From the NCBI RefSeq assembly GCF_000702665.1, contig NZ_JNJA01000010.1, forward strand, positions 1 through 64,000: a stretch of DNA of 64,000 bases. The letters are read 5' to 3'. The notes beneath the pieces are model-generated. The model was not told the origin of the DNA. It was given only the letters and a program-made list of their open reading frames with translations, and searched no databases. This document shows positions 54,877 through 63,001 of this stretch, one piece after another. The position numbers were made by a program, and so were the translations under genes. The stretch's first letter is position 1. Each line of letters opens with the position of its first letter. The DNA is from Solidesulfovibrio alcoholivorans DSM 5433 (lineage in GTDB: Bacteria > Desulfobacterota > Desulfovibrionia > Desulfovibrionales > Desulfovibrionaceae).

Positions 54877-56550
54877 ATGACCTTCGTGCCGCCTCCCCTG
54901 CACCAGCCGCCGCTTTTCGACCTGACGCTCGGCGCGTTGCTCCACCAGACGGCGACCAAATTTCCCGACCAGGACGCCGTGGTCTACGTGGACCGCGACT
55001 ACCGGCTCACCTGGCGGCAGTTCGACGAACTGACCGACGACCTGGCCAAGGGGCTCATGGCGCTTGGCATCGAGAAGGGCGAAAAAGTGGCGGTCTGGGC
55101 CACCAACGTCCCCTTCTGGGTGGCGCTGATGTTCGCCACGGCCAAGATGGGCGCCGTGCTGTTGACGGTCAACACCGCCTACAAGCGCAACGAACTGAAA
55201 TACTTGATGACCAACTCCGAAGCGGAAAACATCTTCATCATCAACGGGTTCCGCGACTCGGACTACATCGAGATCCTCTACAGCCTCGCCCCGGAACTGC
55301 GCACCATGCAGCGCGGGGCCGTGAAAAGCGAAACCTTCCCGCACTTGAAGCGCGTGTGCTTCCTCGGCGTCGAAAAACACCGCGGCATGTACTCGATCCC
55401 CGAGATCCTGGGCCTGGCCCGCACCGTCAGCGACGAGGACCTGCGCGCAAGGCAGGCGACCTTCACCTGCCACGACGTGGTGAACATGCAGTACACCTCG
55501 GGAACCACCGGCTTTCCCAAGGGCGTCATGCTCAGCCACCACAATATCCTGAACAACGGCTACTCCATCGGCCAGCGCCAGCGCTTCACGAACAAGGACA
55601 AGCTGTGCATCCAGGTGCCGCTGTTCCACTGCTTCGGCTGCGTGCTCGCGGTCATGGCCTGCGTCAACCACGGCACGACCATGGTCTTCACCGAGGTCTT
55701 CAACCCGGTGCATTCCATGATGAGCATCGAACAGGAAAAATGCACGGCCATCTACGGCGTGCCCACGATGTTCATCGCCATGCTGGAGCACAAGCTCTTC
55801 CCGAAATTCGACTTCTCGTCGCTGCGCACCGGCATCATGGCCGGCGCGGTCTGCCCCATCCAGACCATGCGCCAGGTGACCGAGAAGATGTACATGAAAG
55901 AGATCACGAGCGTGTACGGCCTCACCGAAAGCTCGCCCGGCATGACCCAGACCGACGTGACCGACCCCTTCCACTATCGCGTCGAGGGCGTGGGCCGCGC
56001 CTTCCCCCACGTCGAGGTCAAGGTGGCCGACCCGGAAACGGGCAAGGAAGTCGAGCGTGGCAAACAGGGGGAATTGTGCTGCCGTGGCTACAACGCCATG
56101 AAGGGCTACTACAACAACCCCGAAGCCACGGCCAAGTGCATCGACGCCGACGGCTGGCTGCACTCCGGCGACCTCGGCGTCATGGACGAGTACGGCTACG
56201 TGACCATCACCGGCCGTATCAAGGACATGATCATCCGCGGCGGCGAGAACATCTATCCCCGGGAAATCGAGGAATACCTCTACACCATGCCCGGCATCGC
56301 CGACATCCAGGTGGCCGGCGTGCCGAGCCGCAAGTACGGCGAGGAAGTGGGCGCGTTCATCATCCTCAAAAAGGACGTGGAAATGACCCCCGAAGAGGTG
56401 AAGGACTTCTGCCGGGGGCAGATCGCCTGGCACAAGATTCCCAAGTACATCGCCTTCGTGGAGGAATTCCCGCTGACCACCAGCGGCAAGGTGCAGAAGT
56501 ACAAACTGCGCGAGCTCGCGGCCAAGCTCTTCCCCGAAGCCATGCGCTGA
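54877..56550 (+). CDS. AMP-forming acyl-CoA synthetase (long/medium-chain type)
   Basis: 557-residue adenylate-forming ligase. Motifs: YTSGTTGFPKGVMLSHHN, SVYGLTESSPGMTQ, LHSGDLGVMDEYGYVTITGR, KDMIIRGGENIYPREIEEYL and the catalytic Lys in LTTSGKVQKYKLR. This pattern is closer to FadD-like/AcsF2-type enzymes than the one at 51763. It is co-transcribed with the XRE-cupin regulator just upstream (15 bases) and ended by a strong terminator. The mirrored enzyme across the divergent regulators suggests the two handle related acids. Confidence 0.92.
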   Translation: MTFVPPPLHQPPLFDLTLGALLHQTATKFPDQDAVVYVDRDYRLTWRQFDELTDDLAKGLMALGIEKGEKVAVWATNVPFWVALMFATAKMGAVLLTVNTAYKRNELKYLMTNSEAENIFIINGFRDSDYIEILYSLAPELRTMQRGAVKSETFPHLKRVCFLGVEKHRGMYSIPEILGLARTVSDEDLRARQATFTCHDVVNMQYTSGTTGFPKGVMLSHHNILNNGYSIGQRQRFTNKDKLCIQVPLFHCFGCVLAVMACVNHGTTMVFTEVFNPVHSMMSIEQEKCTAIYGVPTMFIAMLEHKLFPKFDFSSLRTGIMAGAVCPIQTMRQVTEKMYMKEITSVYGLTESSPGMTQTDVTDPFHYRVEGVGRAFPHVEVKVADPETGKEVERGKQGELCCRGYNAMKGYYNNPEATAKCIDADGWLHSGDLGVMDEYGYVTITGRIKDMIIRGGENIYPREIEEYLYTMPGIADIQVAGVPSRKYGEEVGAFIILKKDVEMTPEEVKDFCRGQIAWHKIPKYIAFVEEFPLTTSGKVQKYKLRELAAKLFPEAMR

Positions 56551-56575
56551 GCGCGCGCATTCCAACGGATCGCAA

Positions 56576-56606
56576 GCGCCGCCGGGAGCCTCCCGGCGGC
56601 GCTTTT
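56576..56606 (+). terminator. Rho-independent terminator after the acyl-CoA synthetase
   Basis: A 12-bp stem GCGCCGCCGGGA / TCCCGGCGGCGC with a GCC loop and TTTT, 25 bases after the stop codon. Confidence 0.9.
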
Positions 56607-56652
56607 GCGTTGTTGTGCCTGGATTCTTGCCGCGTTCGCAAGAGAGGCGGAA

Positions 56653-57867
56653 CTACAGGGCGATGGGACGCTCGAAGGCCCGGCGCAGGGGGCCGGACAG
56701 GAACCGGTCGAAGGCCAGCTGGTAGCCCACGCCGCCGAGAAGCAGTACGCCGTAGAGGAGCGACGCGCCGCAGAGGAAATGGTCGCGCACGAAACCCGGC
56801 AAGAGAGCCGTGGCGGACAGGACCGCGTCCGCGAACGCCGGGGCGTGTCGATAGAGCTGGAAGAGCAGGTAATGGTAGACGTAAACGGCGAAGGTGCCCC
56901 GGGCCGCCGTGCGCAACGCCCGCCCCAGCCGGTCCCCGGCCGGAACGAGCAGCCCCAGTGCAAGGATCAGGAAAAAGGACGTGGTCCCCAGCGCGTGGGT
57001 ATCGTAGTTCACGTTTCCGGCGGCGACCAATTCTGCGTAGGCCAGGGCGTAAAGCCGCGCCGCGCAGACCGCGGCCAGGGCGACCGCGCCAACGGCCGTG
57101 GCCCAGGACCCACCCCGTCCGCGCAGCCGCGCGCCGAGGACGTAGAGCACGTCGGCCGCGGTCACGCCGAGCAGGAAAAAGGAAAAGGCCGTGGGCAAAA
57201 AACTCAGGCCGGCCAGCGTGCCCTTGAGGCGCAGCCAGGTGAAAAGGACGAGCAGGGCAAAAAGCCCGGGCAGGCGCAGCCGGCGGTAGAGCGCGGGGAT
57301 GGCCGGGAAAACGAGATAGAGGACGAAGAGCACGCTGAGAAACCACAGCGTGTCGTTGTAGGCCATGGTCTCCCGGGCCCGGGCCACGCCCAGCAGCAGG
57401 AAGTTGAGGTCGTGCTCGCCCGGCCTGTGGCCGAAGACGCCGACCACCACGGCGAACGCCGCCAGGGCGGCCATGGCAAATCCCAGGTAGATGCCGAAGA
57501 AGCGGCCGAAGAAATAGTCGCGCAAATTGAAGACGCCGCGCCGGCGCGTGGCGTACCACAGGGAAAAGCCGCTCAGGGCGTAGAAGGCGAAATTGAGCGA
57601 CCAGAAGGTGAGCCCGCCGGCAAAGGCCATGCGGTCGAAAAGCCCCTTCTGCCCGGCCAGGGCCGCCCGGAAGGCGGCGAATCCATCCGCTCCGGCGGGA
57701 TAGGGCACGCCTGGCGCGTAGAGGCCGAGGAAATCCGGCAGGAGCATGGCGTGCCCGGTGACGATGCCGGCCATGAGCACGAGGCGCGCCACGGAAATGG
57801 CGACACTCACGCGCCGGTCGAAACCACCGCGGCCGGGATCGACCGGATTCTTCACGTCTTTTGCCAT
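56653..57867 (-). CDS. Acyltransferase-3-like integral membrane protein
   Basis: 404-residue membrane protein with about ten hydrophobic helices. The opening (VSVAISVARLVLMAGIVTGH), FYALSGFSLWYATRRR (a G-F-S-X-W segment near residue 105) and the DYFFGRFFGIYLGF stretch (a conserved Arg-containing motif) match the Acyl_transf_3 fold, in which such enzymes acylate sugars, lipids or peptides at the membrane. Arg/His catalytic residues cannot be assigned firmly. It is alone between a terminator and the MarR gene, both neighbours pointing elsewhere. A weak ribosome site precedes the ATG at 57867. Confidence 0.72.
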   Translation of the reverse strand: MAKDVKNPVDPGRGGFDRRVSVAISVARLVLMAGIVTGHAMLLPDFLGLYAPGVPYPAGADGFAAFRAALAGQKGLFDRMAFAGGLTFWSLNFAFYALSGFSLWYATRRRGVFNLRDYFFGRFFGIYLGFAMAALAAFAVVVGVFGHRPGEHDLNFLLLGVARARETMAYNDTLWFLSVLFVLYLVFPAIPALYRRLRLPGLFALLVLFTWLRLKGTLAGLSFLPTAFSFFLLGVTAADVLYVLGARLRGRGGSWATAVGAVALAAVCAARLYALAYAELVAAGNVNYDTHALGTTSFFLILALGLLVPAGDRLGRALRTAARGTFAVYVYHYLLFQLYRHAPAFADAVLSATALLPGFVRDHFLCGASLLYGVLLLGGVGYQLAFDRFLSGPLRRAFERPIAL

Positions 57868-57923
57868 GGCCCGGCACGGGTATCATGACGGGCCGGCCTT
57901 GACCAGCCGGCCCGCAGCGCCCG

Positions 57924-58364
57924 TCAGAGGCAGGCGCACAAGCGCTCGAGCAGCCGCGCGAACTGCGCCGCCTCTTCCGGGGACAAGGCGCAGAGCAGTT
58001 CGCCCGTCAGGCGTTCGTGCAGGGCGTGGTGTTCGGCGAAAAGCCGCGCGCCTTCCCCGGTCAGGCCCACGCGGATGGAGCGGCGGTCGGTCTCGTGGGG
58101 CTTTCGCGCCACGTATCCGCCCCGCTCCAGGCGATCGACGAGCACGGTGAGCGAGCCGGTGGTCACGCCCATGCGCGCGGCAAGCTCGGTCATGCGCAGG
58201 TCGCCGTCCGCGCCGAGGATTTCGAGGGTGTGCATCTGCGGCAACGTCAGCCCGCTTTCGCGCACCACGCCGTGCTCCCAGGAGGAGAACTTCTCGTAGA
58301 ACTCGATGAGCAGGCGGGTCAGGCGCGACGCTCCGGGCGCTTGCGCGTGTTCGGGCGTGTCCAC
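57924..58364 (-). CDS. MarR-family transcriptional regulator
   Basis: 146-residue winged-helix repressor. The DNA-binding part reads TLPQMHTLEILGADGDLRMT, then ELAARMGVTTGSLTVLVDRL and the wing GYVARKPHETDRRSIRVGLT; helices at both ends form the dimer. The GTG at 58364 follows AGGAGGTAAGCGCC, whose AGGAGG lies at the end of the ATPase gene. It is the second gene of the ATPase operon, five bases after it, so it most likely regulates that operon, perhaps through the TTGA-N3-TCAA palindrome at 60328. Confidence 0.9.
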   Translation of the reverse strand: MDTPEHAQAPGASRLTRLLIEFYEKFSSWEHGVVRESGLTLPQMHTLEILGADGDLRMTELAARMGVTTGSLTVLVDRLERGGYVARKPHETDRRSIRVGLTGEGARLFAEHHALHERLTGELLCALSPEEAAQFARLLERLCACL

Positions 58365-58369
58365 GGCGC

Positions 58370-60274
58370 TTACCTCCTGCCCCCCAGGGGTGGTTCGGAC
58401 GTGAAGGCGAGGCTCGCCGAGGACAGCACCACCACGACCGAGCCCACGTTGTGGAAGACGGCCGCGGCCACGGGCGAAAGCAGGCCGTACGCCCCGCCGA
58501 GGATCGCCACGGCGTTGAAGACGAGCCCCAGGCCGATGTTCACGCCGATCATGCGCACCATGCGCCGCCCCAGGTGGACCAGGAACGGCAGGCGGCCGAT
58601 GTCGTCGTTGGCCAGGGCCACGTCGGCGGTCTCCAGGGCCACGTCGGAGCCGGCCGCGCCCATGGCCACGCCCACGTTGGCCCGGGCCAGGGCCGGGGCG
58701 TCGTTGACCCCGTCGCCGACAAAGAGCACCCGGCGGCCCTGCTCCTGAAACCTGGCGAGCACGTCGAGCTTGCCCGCGGGCGTCAGTTGCGCCCAGACGT
58801 CCTCGATGCCGACGCCCTTGGCCAGGGCGCGCACGGCCTTGGCGTGGTCGCCGGAAAGGATGCCGACGGTGCCGATGCCGAGCTTGCGCAGGGCGTCCAC
58901 GGCGAGAAACGCCGTCTCCCGGGCCTTGTCGGCCACGCCGATGACGCCGAGGACCGCGCCTTCGCGGCGCACCACGAGCGCGGTCGCGCCGCGCTCCCGG
59001 ATGTCGGCCAGGCATTCGCGCAGGGCTTCGGGCAGTTCCGCTTCGCCGCCGAGCAGCTCCGGGCTGCCGACTTCCGCGGCCTGCCCCGCCACAGTGCCGC
59101 GCACGCCAAGGCCGACGACCGTGGCCATGGCGTCCGGCGCGGCGACCGGGATGCCCTCGCGCCGGGCCTTGCCCACGATGGCCGTGGCCAGCGGATGCGT
59201 GCAGTCCTTTTCCAGGCAGGCGGCGCAGCCGATGACGTCGGCCGCGTCCTCGCCGTCCATGGGGACCACCACAGTCACGTCGGGCCGGCCGAGCGTCAGG
59301 GTGCCGGTCTTGTCGAACAGCACGGCGTCGGCGCGGGCGGCCTCCTCCAGGAACTGTCCGCCCTTGACCAGGATGCCGCGCCGGGCGGCCAGGCCCACGG
59401 CCGCGACCGTGGCCGTGGGGCCGGCCATGAGCAGCGCGCACGGGCAGCCCGCCACGAGCACGGCCACGGCGCGATCGAGGTCGCCGGTGAACATCCAGGC
59501 CAGCCCGGCAAGGCCCAGCACCGTGGGCGTGAACCACGCGGCCCAACGGTCCACGATGCGCGCCGCCCTGGGTTTGCCGGCCTCGGCCGCGACCACGAGC
59601 TTCACCACTTTGCCGAAGGTCGAGTCCTCACCCACCTTGACGGCCCGGGCCTCGACGCGTCCGGTGTAGTTGAGGGTGCCGGCCAGGATCGTGTCGCCGG
59701 GGTGGCGCTCCCGGGGCAGCGATTCGCCGGTCAGGGCCGATTCGTCCACGGCGGTCGCGCCCGAGACGATTTCCGCGTCCACGGGGATGCGCTCGCCCGG
59801 GCGCACGAGGATGCGGTCCCCGGGCTTGACGCTCGCGACCGGAACCACGCGCTCCCTGCCATCGGCGTCGAGCACGGTGGCTTCCTGCGGCGACAGGGCG
59901 GCCAGGGCTTCGATGGAGCGCCTCGCCCCGTCGCTGACGGCCTCCTCGATGAGCGCGCCGAGCGTCATGATAAAGCTCACCACGGCGGCGGTCAGCACCT
60001 CGCCCTGGGCCAGGGAGGCGAGGATGGCGATGCTGACGAGCTCGTCCACATTGACGCGGCGTTCCATGACGCCCCTGGCCGCGCCGACCACGATGGGCAG
60101 GCCGTTTACGGCCACGGAGGCAAGGCCGAGCAGGACCGACAGGGGGGACGTCCCGGATACGGGCGCGACGAGATAGGCGGCCAGGGCGAGCGCGCCGCCG
60201 GCCAGGCACAGGGTCAGTTCCTTGAGGGCGAACAGCCCCTTGTAAGCGTCGAGGCGGGAAAAACGACCGATCAT
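58370..60274 (-). CDS. P1B-type heavy-metal-transporting ATPase
   Basis: 634-residue metal pump. Core motifs: TGES dephosphorylation loop (ESALTGESLPRER), membrane CPC (AGCPCALLMAGP), phosphorylation DKTGTLTLGRP, the HP motif CTHPLATAI and the GDGVNDAPALA hinge. The late helix reads AVFHNVGSVVVVLSSASLAF. There is no N-terminal metal-binding domain. The CPC and HNVG pattern is not decisive between zinc/cadmium, manganese and other metals. The ATG at 60274 is the first in frame with the conserved start. It is transcribed with the MarR regulator that follows. Confidence 0.9.
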   Translation of the reverse strand: MIGRFSRLDAYKGLFALKELTLCLAGGALALAAYLVAPVSGTSPLSVLLGLASVAVNGLPIVVGAARGVMERRVNVDELVSIAILASLAQGEVLTAAVVSFIMTLGALIEEAVSDGARRSIEALAALSPQEATVLDADGRERVVPVASVKPGDRILVRPGERIPVDAEIVSGATAVDESALTGESLPRERHPGDTILAGTLNYTGRVEARAVKVGEDSTFGKVVKLVVAAEAGKPRAARIVDRWAAWFTPTVLGLAGLAWMFTGDLDRAVAVLVAGCPCALLMAGPTATVAAVGLAARRGILVKGGQFLEEAARADAVLFDKTGTLTLGRPDVTVVVPMDGEDAADVIGCAACLEKDCTHPLATAIVGKARREGIPVAAPDAMATVVGLGVRGTVAGQAAEVGSPELLGGEAELPEALRECLADIRERGATALVVRREGAVLGVIGVADKARETAFLAVDALRKLGIGTVGILSGDHAKAVRALAKGVGIEDVWAQLTPAGKLDVLARFQEQGRRVLFVGDGVNDAPALARANVGVAMGAAGSDVALETADVALANDDIGRLPFLVHLGRRMVRMIGVNIGLGLVFNAVAILGGAYGLLSPVAAAVFHNVGSVVVVLSSASLAFTSEPPLGGRR

Positions 60275-60309
60275 GACAACTCCTGGGCGAACGTCTTGAG
60301 GACGAAGAA

Positions 60310-60338
60310 GCTTTAGGAGATTACTTCTTGATAGTCAA
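60310..60338 (-). promoter_or_regulatory. Promoter and MarR-like operator of the ATPase-marR operon
   Basis: On the minus strand TTGACT (60338-60333), 17 bases, then TAAAGC (60315-60310). The -35 lies inside the perfect palindrome TTGACTATCAA (60328-60338, TTGA-N3-TCAA), the type of site MarR repressors bind. The -10 is weak. Position fits the operon starting at 60274. Confidence 0.5.
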
Positions 60339-60368
60339 ACAATTTGATCGCAAAGCTACAGCGAGCAC

Positions 60369-60404
60369 AAAAAAAGCGCGGGAAGGCGTTGCCACCCTCC
60401 CGCG
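60369..60404 (-). terminator. Rho-independent terminator of the GAF-gap operon
   Basis: On the minus strand GCGCGGGAGGG / CCTTCCCGCGC with one mismatch, an eight-base loop, then seven T. It lies 121 bases beyond the gap stop codon; nothing else is seen in between. Confidence 0.85.
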
Positions 60405-60524
60405 CCGCGAGACTGTCGGTTGTGGGTCCGTGTCGCGACCTCACAGAAAGCGCCTGCCTTCTCGAGGACAACACCCTTGAATAACGATTGTTCTAAAAGA
60501 TACTGCCGTCTTTTTTGGGGGACG

Positions 60525-61541
60525 CTACAGGCCCTTTTTCGCCATGAAATCGACGAGGTCGGCCACGCGGCAGGAATAGCCCCATTCGTTGTCGTACCAG
60601 GAGAGCACTTTGACCATGTCGCCGCCCTGCACGGTGGTGTACTCGGCGTCCACGATGCTCGAATGGGCGTCGCCCTTGAAGTCCATGGACACAAGCTGCT
60701 TTTCGCAAAAGGCCAGAATGCCCTTGAGCGGCCCTTCGGCGGCTTCCTTGAGCCTGGCGCGCAGTTCCTCGGTCGTGGTCGGCTTCGCGATCTGGACCAC
60801 GAAATCGACCAGGGAGACGGTCGGGGTGGGCACGCGCACGGAAAGGCCCGAGAACTTGCCCTTGAGGTCCGGGATGACGAGCGCCACGGCCTGCGCCGCG
60901 CCGGTCGAGGTCGGGATCATGTTGCAGGCCGCGGCCCGGGCCCGGCGCAGGTCCTTGTGCGGCAGGTCCAGGATGCGCTGGTCGTTGGTGTAGGAGTGGA
61001 TGGTGGTCATCACGCCCTTGATGATGCCGAACTGGTCGTGGATCACCTTGGCCACCGGAGCGAGGCAGTTGGTGGTGCAGGAGGCGTTGGACAGGACATG
61101 GTGCTTGGCCGGGTCGTACTGGTCCTGGTTGACGCCGAGCACCACGGTGAGATCCTCTTCCTTGGCCGGGGCCGTGATGATGACCTTTTTCGCGCCGGCC
61201 TCGATGTGGGCCTGGCACTTGGGGCCGGTGCGGAAGATGCCGGTGGATTCGATGACCACGTCCACGCCGTACTCGGCCCAGGGCAGGCCGTGGGGATCGC
61301 GTTCGGCGAAATTCTTGATCTTCCAGTCGCCGACGACCATGACGTCGCCGTCGACCGAGGCTGCCACGGGCAGCTTGCCGTAGTTGGTGTCGTAACTGAG
61401 CAGATGGGCGTTGGTGGCCACGTCGAAGAGGTCGTTGATGGCCACGACTTCCATGTGCTCGGCATGATGCTCGAGCATGGCCTTGAGGACCTGGCGGCCG
61501 ATGCGGCCGAACCCGTTGATGGCGATGCGAAGTTTGGTCAT
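60525..61541 (-). CDS. gap: Glyceraldehyde-3-phosphate dehydrogenase
   Basis: 338-residue glycolytic enzyme. NAD fold [14 protein letters not shown] at the start, catalytic Cys in [15 protein letters not shown], the substrate-binding [14 protein letters not shown] and the ending [16 protein letters not shown] are all present. The Asp after the second strand (AINDLF) fits NAD use. The gene begins 12 bases after the GAF gene on the same strand and is ended by the terminator at 60369. AGGAGAGCAGGCAC precedes the ATG. Confidence 0.97.
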   Translation of the reverse strand: MTKLRIAINGFGRIGRQVLKAMLEHHAEHMEVVAINDLFDVATNAHLLSYDTNYGKLPVAASVDGDVMVVGDWKIKNFAERDPHGLPWAEYGVDVVIESTGIFRTGPKCQAHIEAGAKKVIITAPAKEEDLTVVLGVNQDQYDPAKHHVLSNASCTTNCLAPVAKVIHDQFGIIKGVMTTIHSYTNDQRILDLPHKDLRRARAAACNMIPTSTGAAQAVALVIPDLKGKFSGLSVRVPTPTVSLVDFVVQIAKPTTTEELRARLKEAAEGPLKGILAFCEKQLVSMDFKGDAHSSIVDAEYTTVQGGDMVKVLSWYDNEWGYSCRVADLVDFMAKKGL

Positions 61542-61553
61542 GTGCCTGCTCTC

Positions 61554-62114
61554 CTACTCGTGCATGGTGTAGTCGTAGGCCGTCAGGAGTTCGTAGTCGG
61601 TCTTGAGCGCCTGATGGAGCCGCGCGTTCTCGATGGCGATGGCGCTCAAATTGGCGATGGCCGTGGCGAAATCGATCTCGCTTTGCTCGAACGCGCGGAT
61701 ATTGCCGCAGTAGAGCCGCAGCACGCCGATGGCCCGGCCCTCGACGGTCAGCGGCAGGGCCATGACCGAGGCGATGCCCTCTTCCTTTGCCGCTTCGGGA
61801 TACTGGAAGCGCGGGTCGGCGCTCGCGTCCCGGATCTGGACCACGGCCCCGGCCAGGGTTTCCTGGTCGATCTTGCTCTTGTCCACCTCGACCGGACCCT
61901 TGCGCAGGTAGCCTTTGCTCAGGCCGTACGAGGTGCTGGCGAGCAGCGTGCGGCCCTTGCGGTCGAGCAGGCGGATGGAGCAGGCCTTGGCGTCCAGGGC
62001 CTTGGCCACCTGCTCCACGATGGCCCGCAGCACGGTCACGGGCTCGAGGCTCGAATTGATGCCCTTTGCCACCTCATACAAAGTGCGGTAGTAGGCGCAT
62101 TCCTTTTCGCTCAT
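61554..62114 (-). CDS. GAF-domain sensor protein
   Basis: 186-residue single-domain GAF protein. GAF core at about 15-160: LYEVAKGINSSLEPVTVLRA, ACSIRLLDRKGRTLLASTSY, then EGIASVMALPLTVEGRAIGV and LRLYCGNIRAFEQSEIDFAT. Two Cys (CSIRL and YCGN) lie in positions that can bind a ligand in some GAF domains. CAGGAGGGAACC before the ATG at 62114. It is upstream of gap in one operon, so it may adjust gap expression or GAPDH activity in response to a small molecule. No kinase or output domain is attached. Confidence 0.82.
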   Translation of the reverse strand: MSEKECAYYRTLYEVAKGINSSLEPVTVLRAIVEQVAKALDAKACSIRLLDRKGRTLLASTSYGLSKGYLRKGPVEVDKSKIDQETLAGAVVQIRDASADPRFQYPEAAKEEGIASVMALPLTVEGRAIGVLRLYCGNIRAFEQSEIDFATAIANLSAIAIENARLHQALKTDYELLTAYDYTMHE

Positions 62115-62459
62115 GGTTCCCTCCTGAAGGGGATGGTTGCGCGCCCGGCCCGGCGGCCGATCCGTGAACCGGGAGCCGCGATAATGCCGGGAGTTCGCGG
62201 ATGCGTAATGGCGAACCGGTGCCAGCATACGTCATTTCCATGAAATGAAAAGACGCGTCCCGCCGGGGAATCGTGACCGCAGGGGCCTGCCGCCGCGCCC
62301 CGTGGGCAGGGGCTGTCCTCCCTTTTGCCATCTTGCGTCCCCGCGCCGTCAAGGGACGAGCCGCGCCGGGAGCCCCCCCCTTTACCTTCCTGCGGGTTTG
62401 CGGTAGGGGAGTCAATTTCAAAGCTGGAGCCGTGAAGACCTTAGGCCGAGGAGGGCTGC
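62115..62459. other. Divergent region between the GAF-gap operon and dksA
   Basis: 345 bases. Contains the CATTTC-N3-GAAATG palindrome at 62233-62247, probably serving the GAF-gap promoter. A TTTACC (around 62381) and TAGGGG pair with a 17-base spacer is a weak candidate promoter for dksA. Otherwise GC-rich; no gene seen. Confidence 0.4.
62233..62247. promoter_or_regulatory. Palindrome upstream of the GAF-gap operon
   Basis: CATTTC and GAAATG, perfect 6-bp arms around CAT, 119 bases before the GAF start. Looks like a repressor or activator site; the protein that would bind it is unknown. Confidence 0.45.
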
Positions 62460-62822
62460 ATGGACCCCAAGGACGTCGAATATTTCCGCGAACTTCTCAA
62501 CAACATGCTTCAGGACATCCTCAAGAAAGGCGAGGAGACCATCGAAGACATGACGGACACCGTGGAGGTCTACGCCGACCCGGCGGACCGGGCCACGGCC
62601 GAATCCGACCGGGCCTTCACCCTGCGCCTGCGTGACCGCGAGCGCCGGTTGATCAAGAAGATCAAGGAAGCCCTGGAACGCATCGACGACGGCACCTACG
62701 GCGAATGCCTGGAGTGCGGCGAGGACATCAGCGTCGCCCGGCTCAAGGCCCGTCCCGTGACCACATTGTGCATCAAATGCAAAAGCCGCCAGGAAGCCGA
62801 CGAAAACCTGCGCGGGGAATGA
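62460..62822 (+). CDS. dksA: DksA/TraR-family RNA polymerase-binding protein
   Basis: 120-residue DksA-like regulator. It would enter the RNA polymerase secondary channel and adjust transcription with ppGpp. An N-terminal coiled coil (residues 5-75) is followed by the four-Cys zinc finger, CLECG and CIKCK separated by 17 residues. The coiled-coil tip contains the acidic pair in YADPADRATAESDRA, the region needed for activity. GAGGAGGGCTGC precedes the ATG. Length fits the shorter DksA group. Confidence 0.92.
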   Translation: MDPKDVEYFRELLNNMLQDILKKGEETIEDMTDTVEVYADPADRATAESDRAFTLRLRDRERRLIKKIKEALERIDDGTYGECLECGEDISVARLKARPVTTLCIKCKSRQEADENLRGE

Positions 62823-63001
62823 CCGCGCCGCCTTTGCCGCTTTCTCCGCACGCCGCGCCGCAGTCCTTGAAACACATGCCCGTGTTTTTCGGAGAGGCCA
62901 TCCGTCGCCAGCGTTGTTTCGCACGCGTGACACATCCGCTTGGGGACGTCGTCCCCCTCCCGCTTCGCCCCAGGCCGTGTTAGCAAGCCCCTCGACTCCC
63001 C

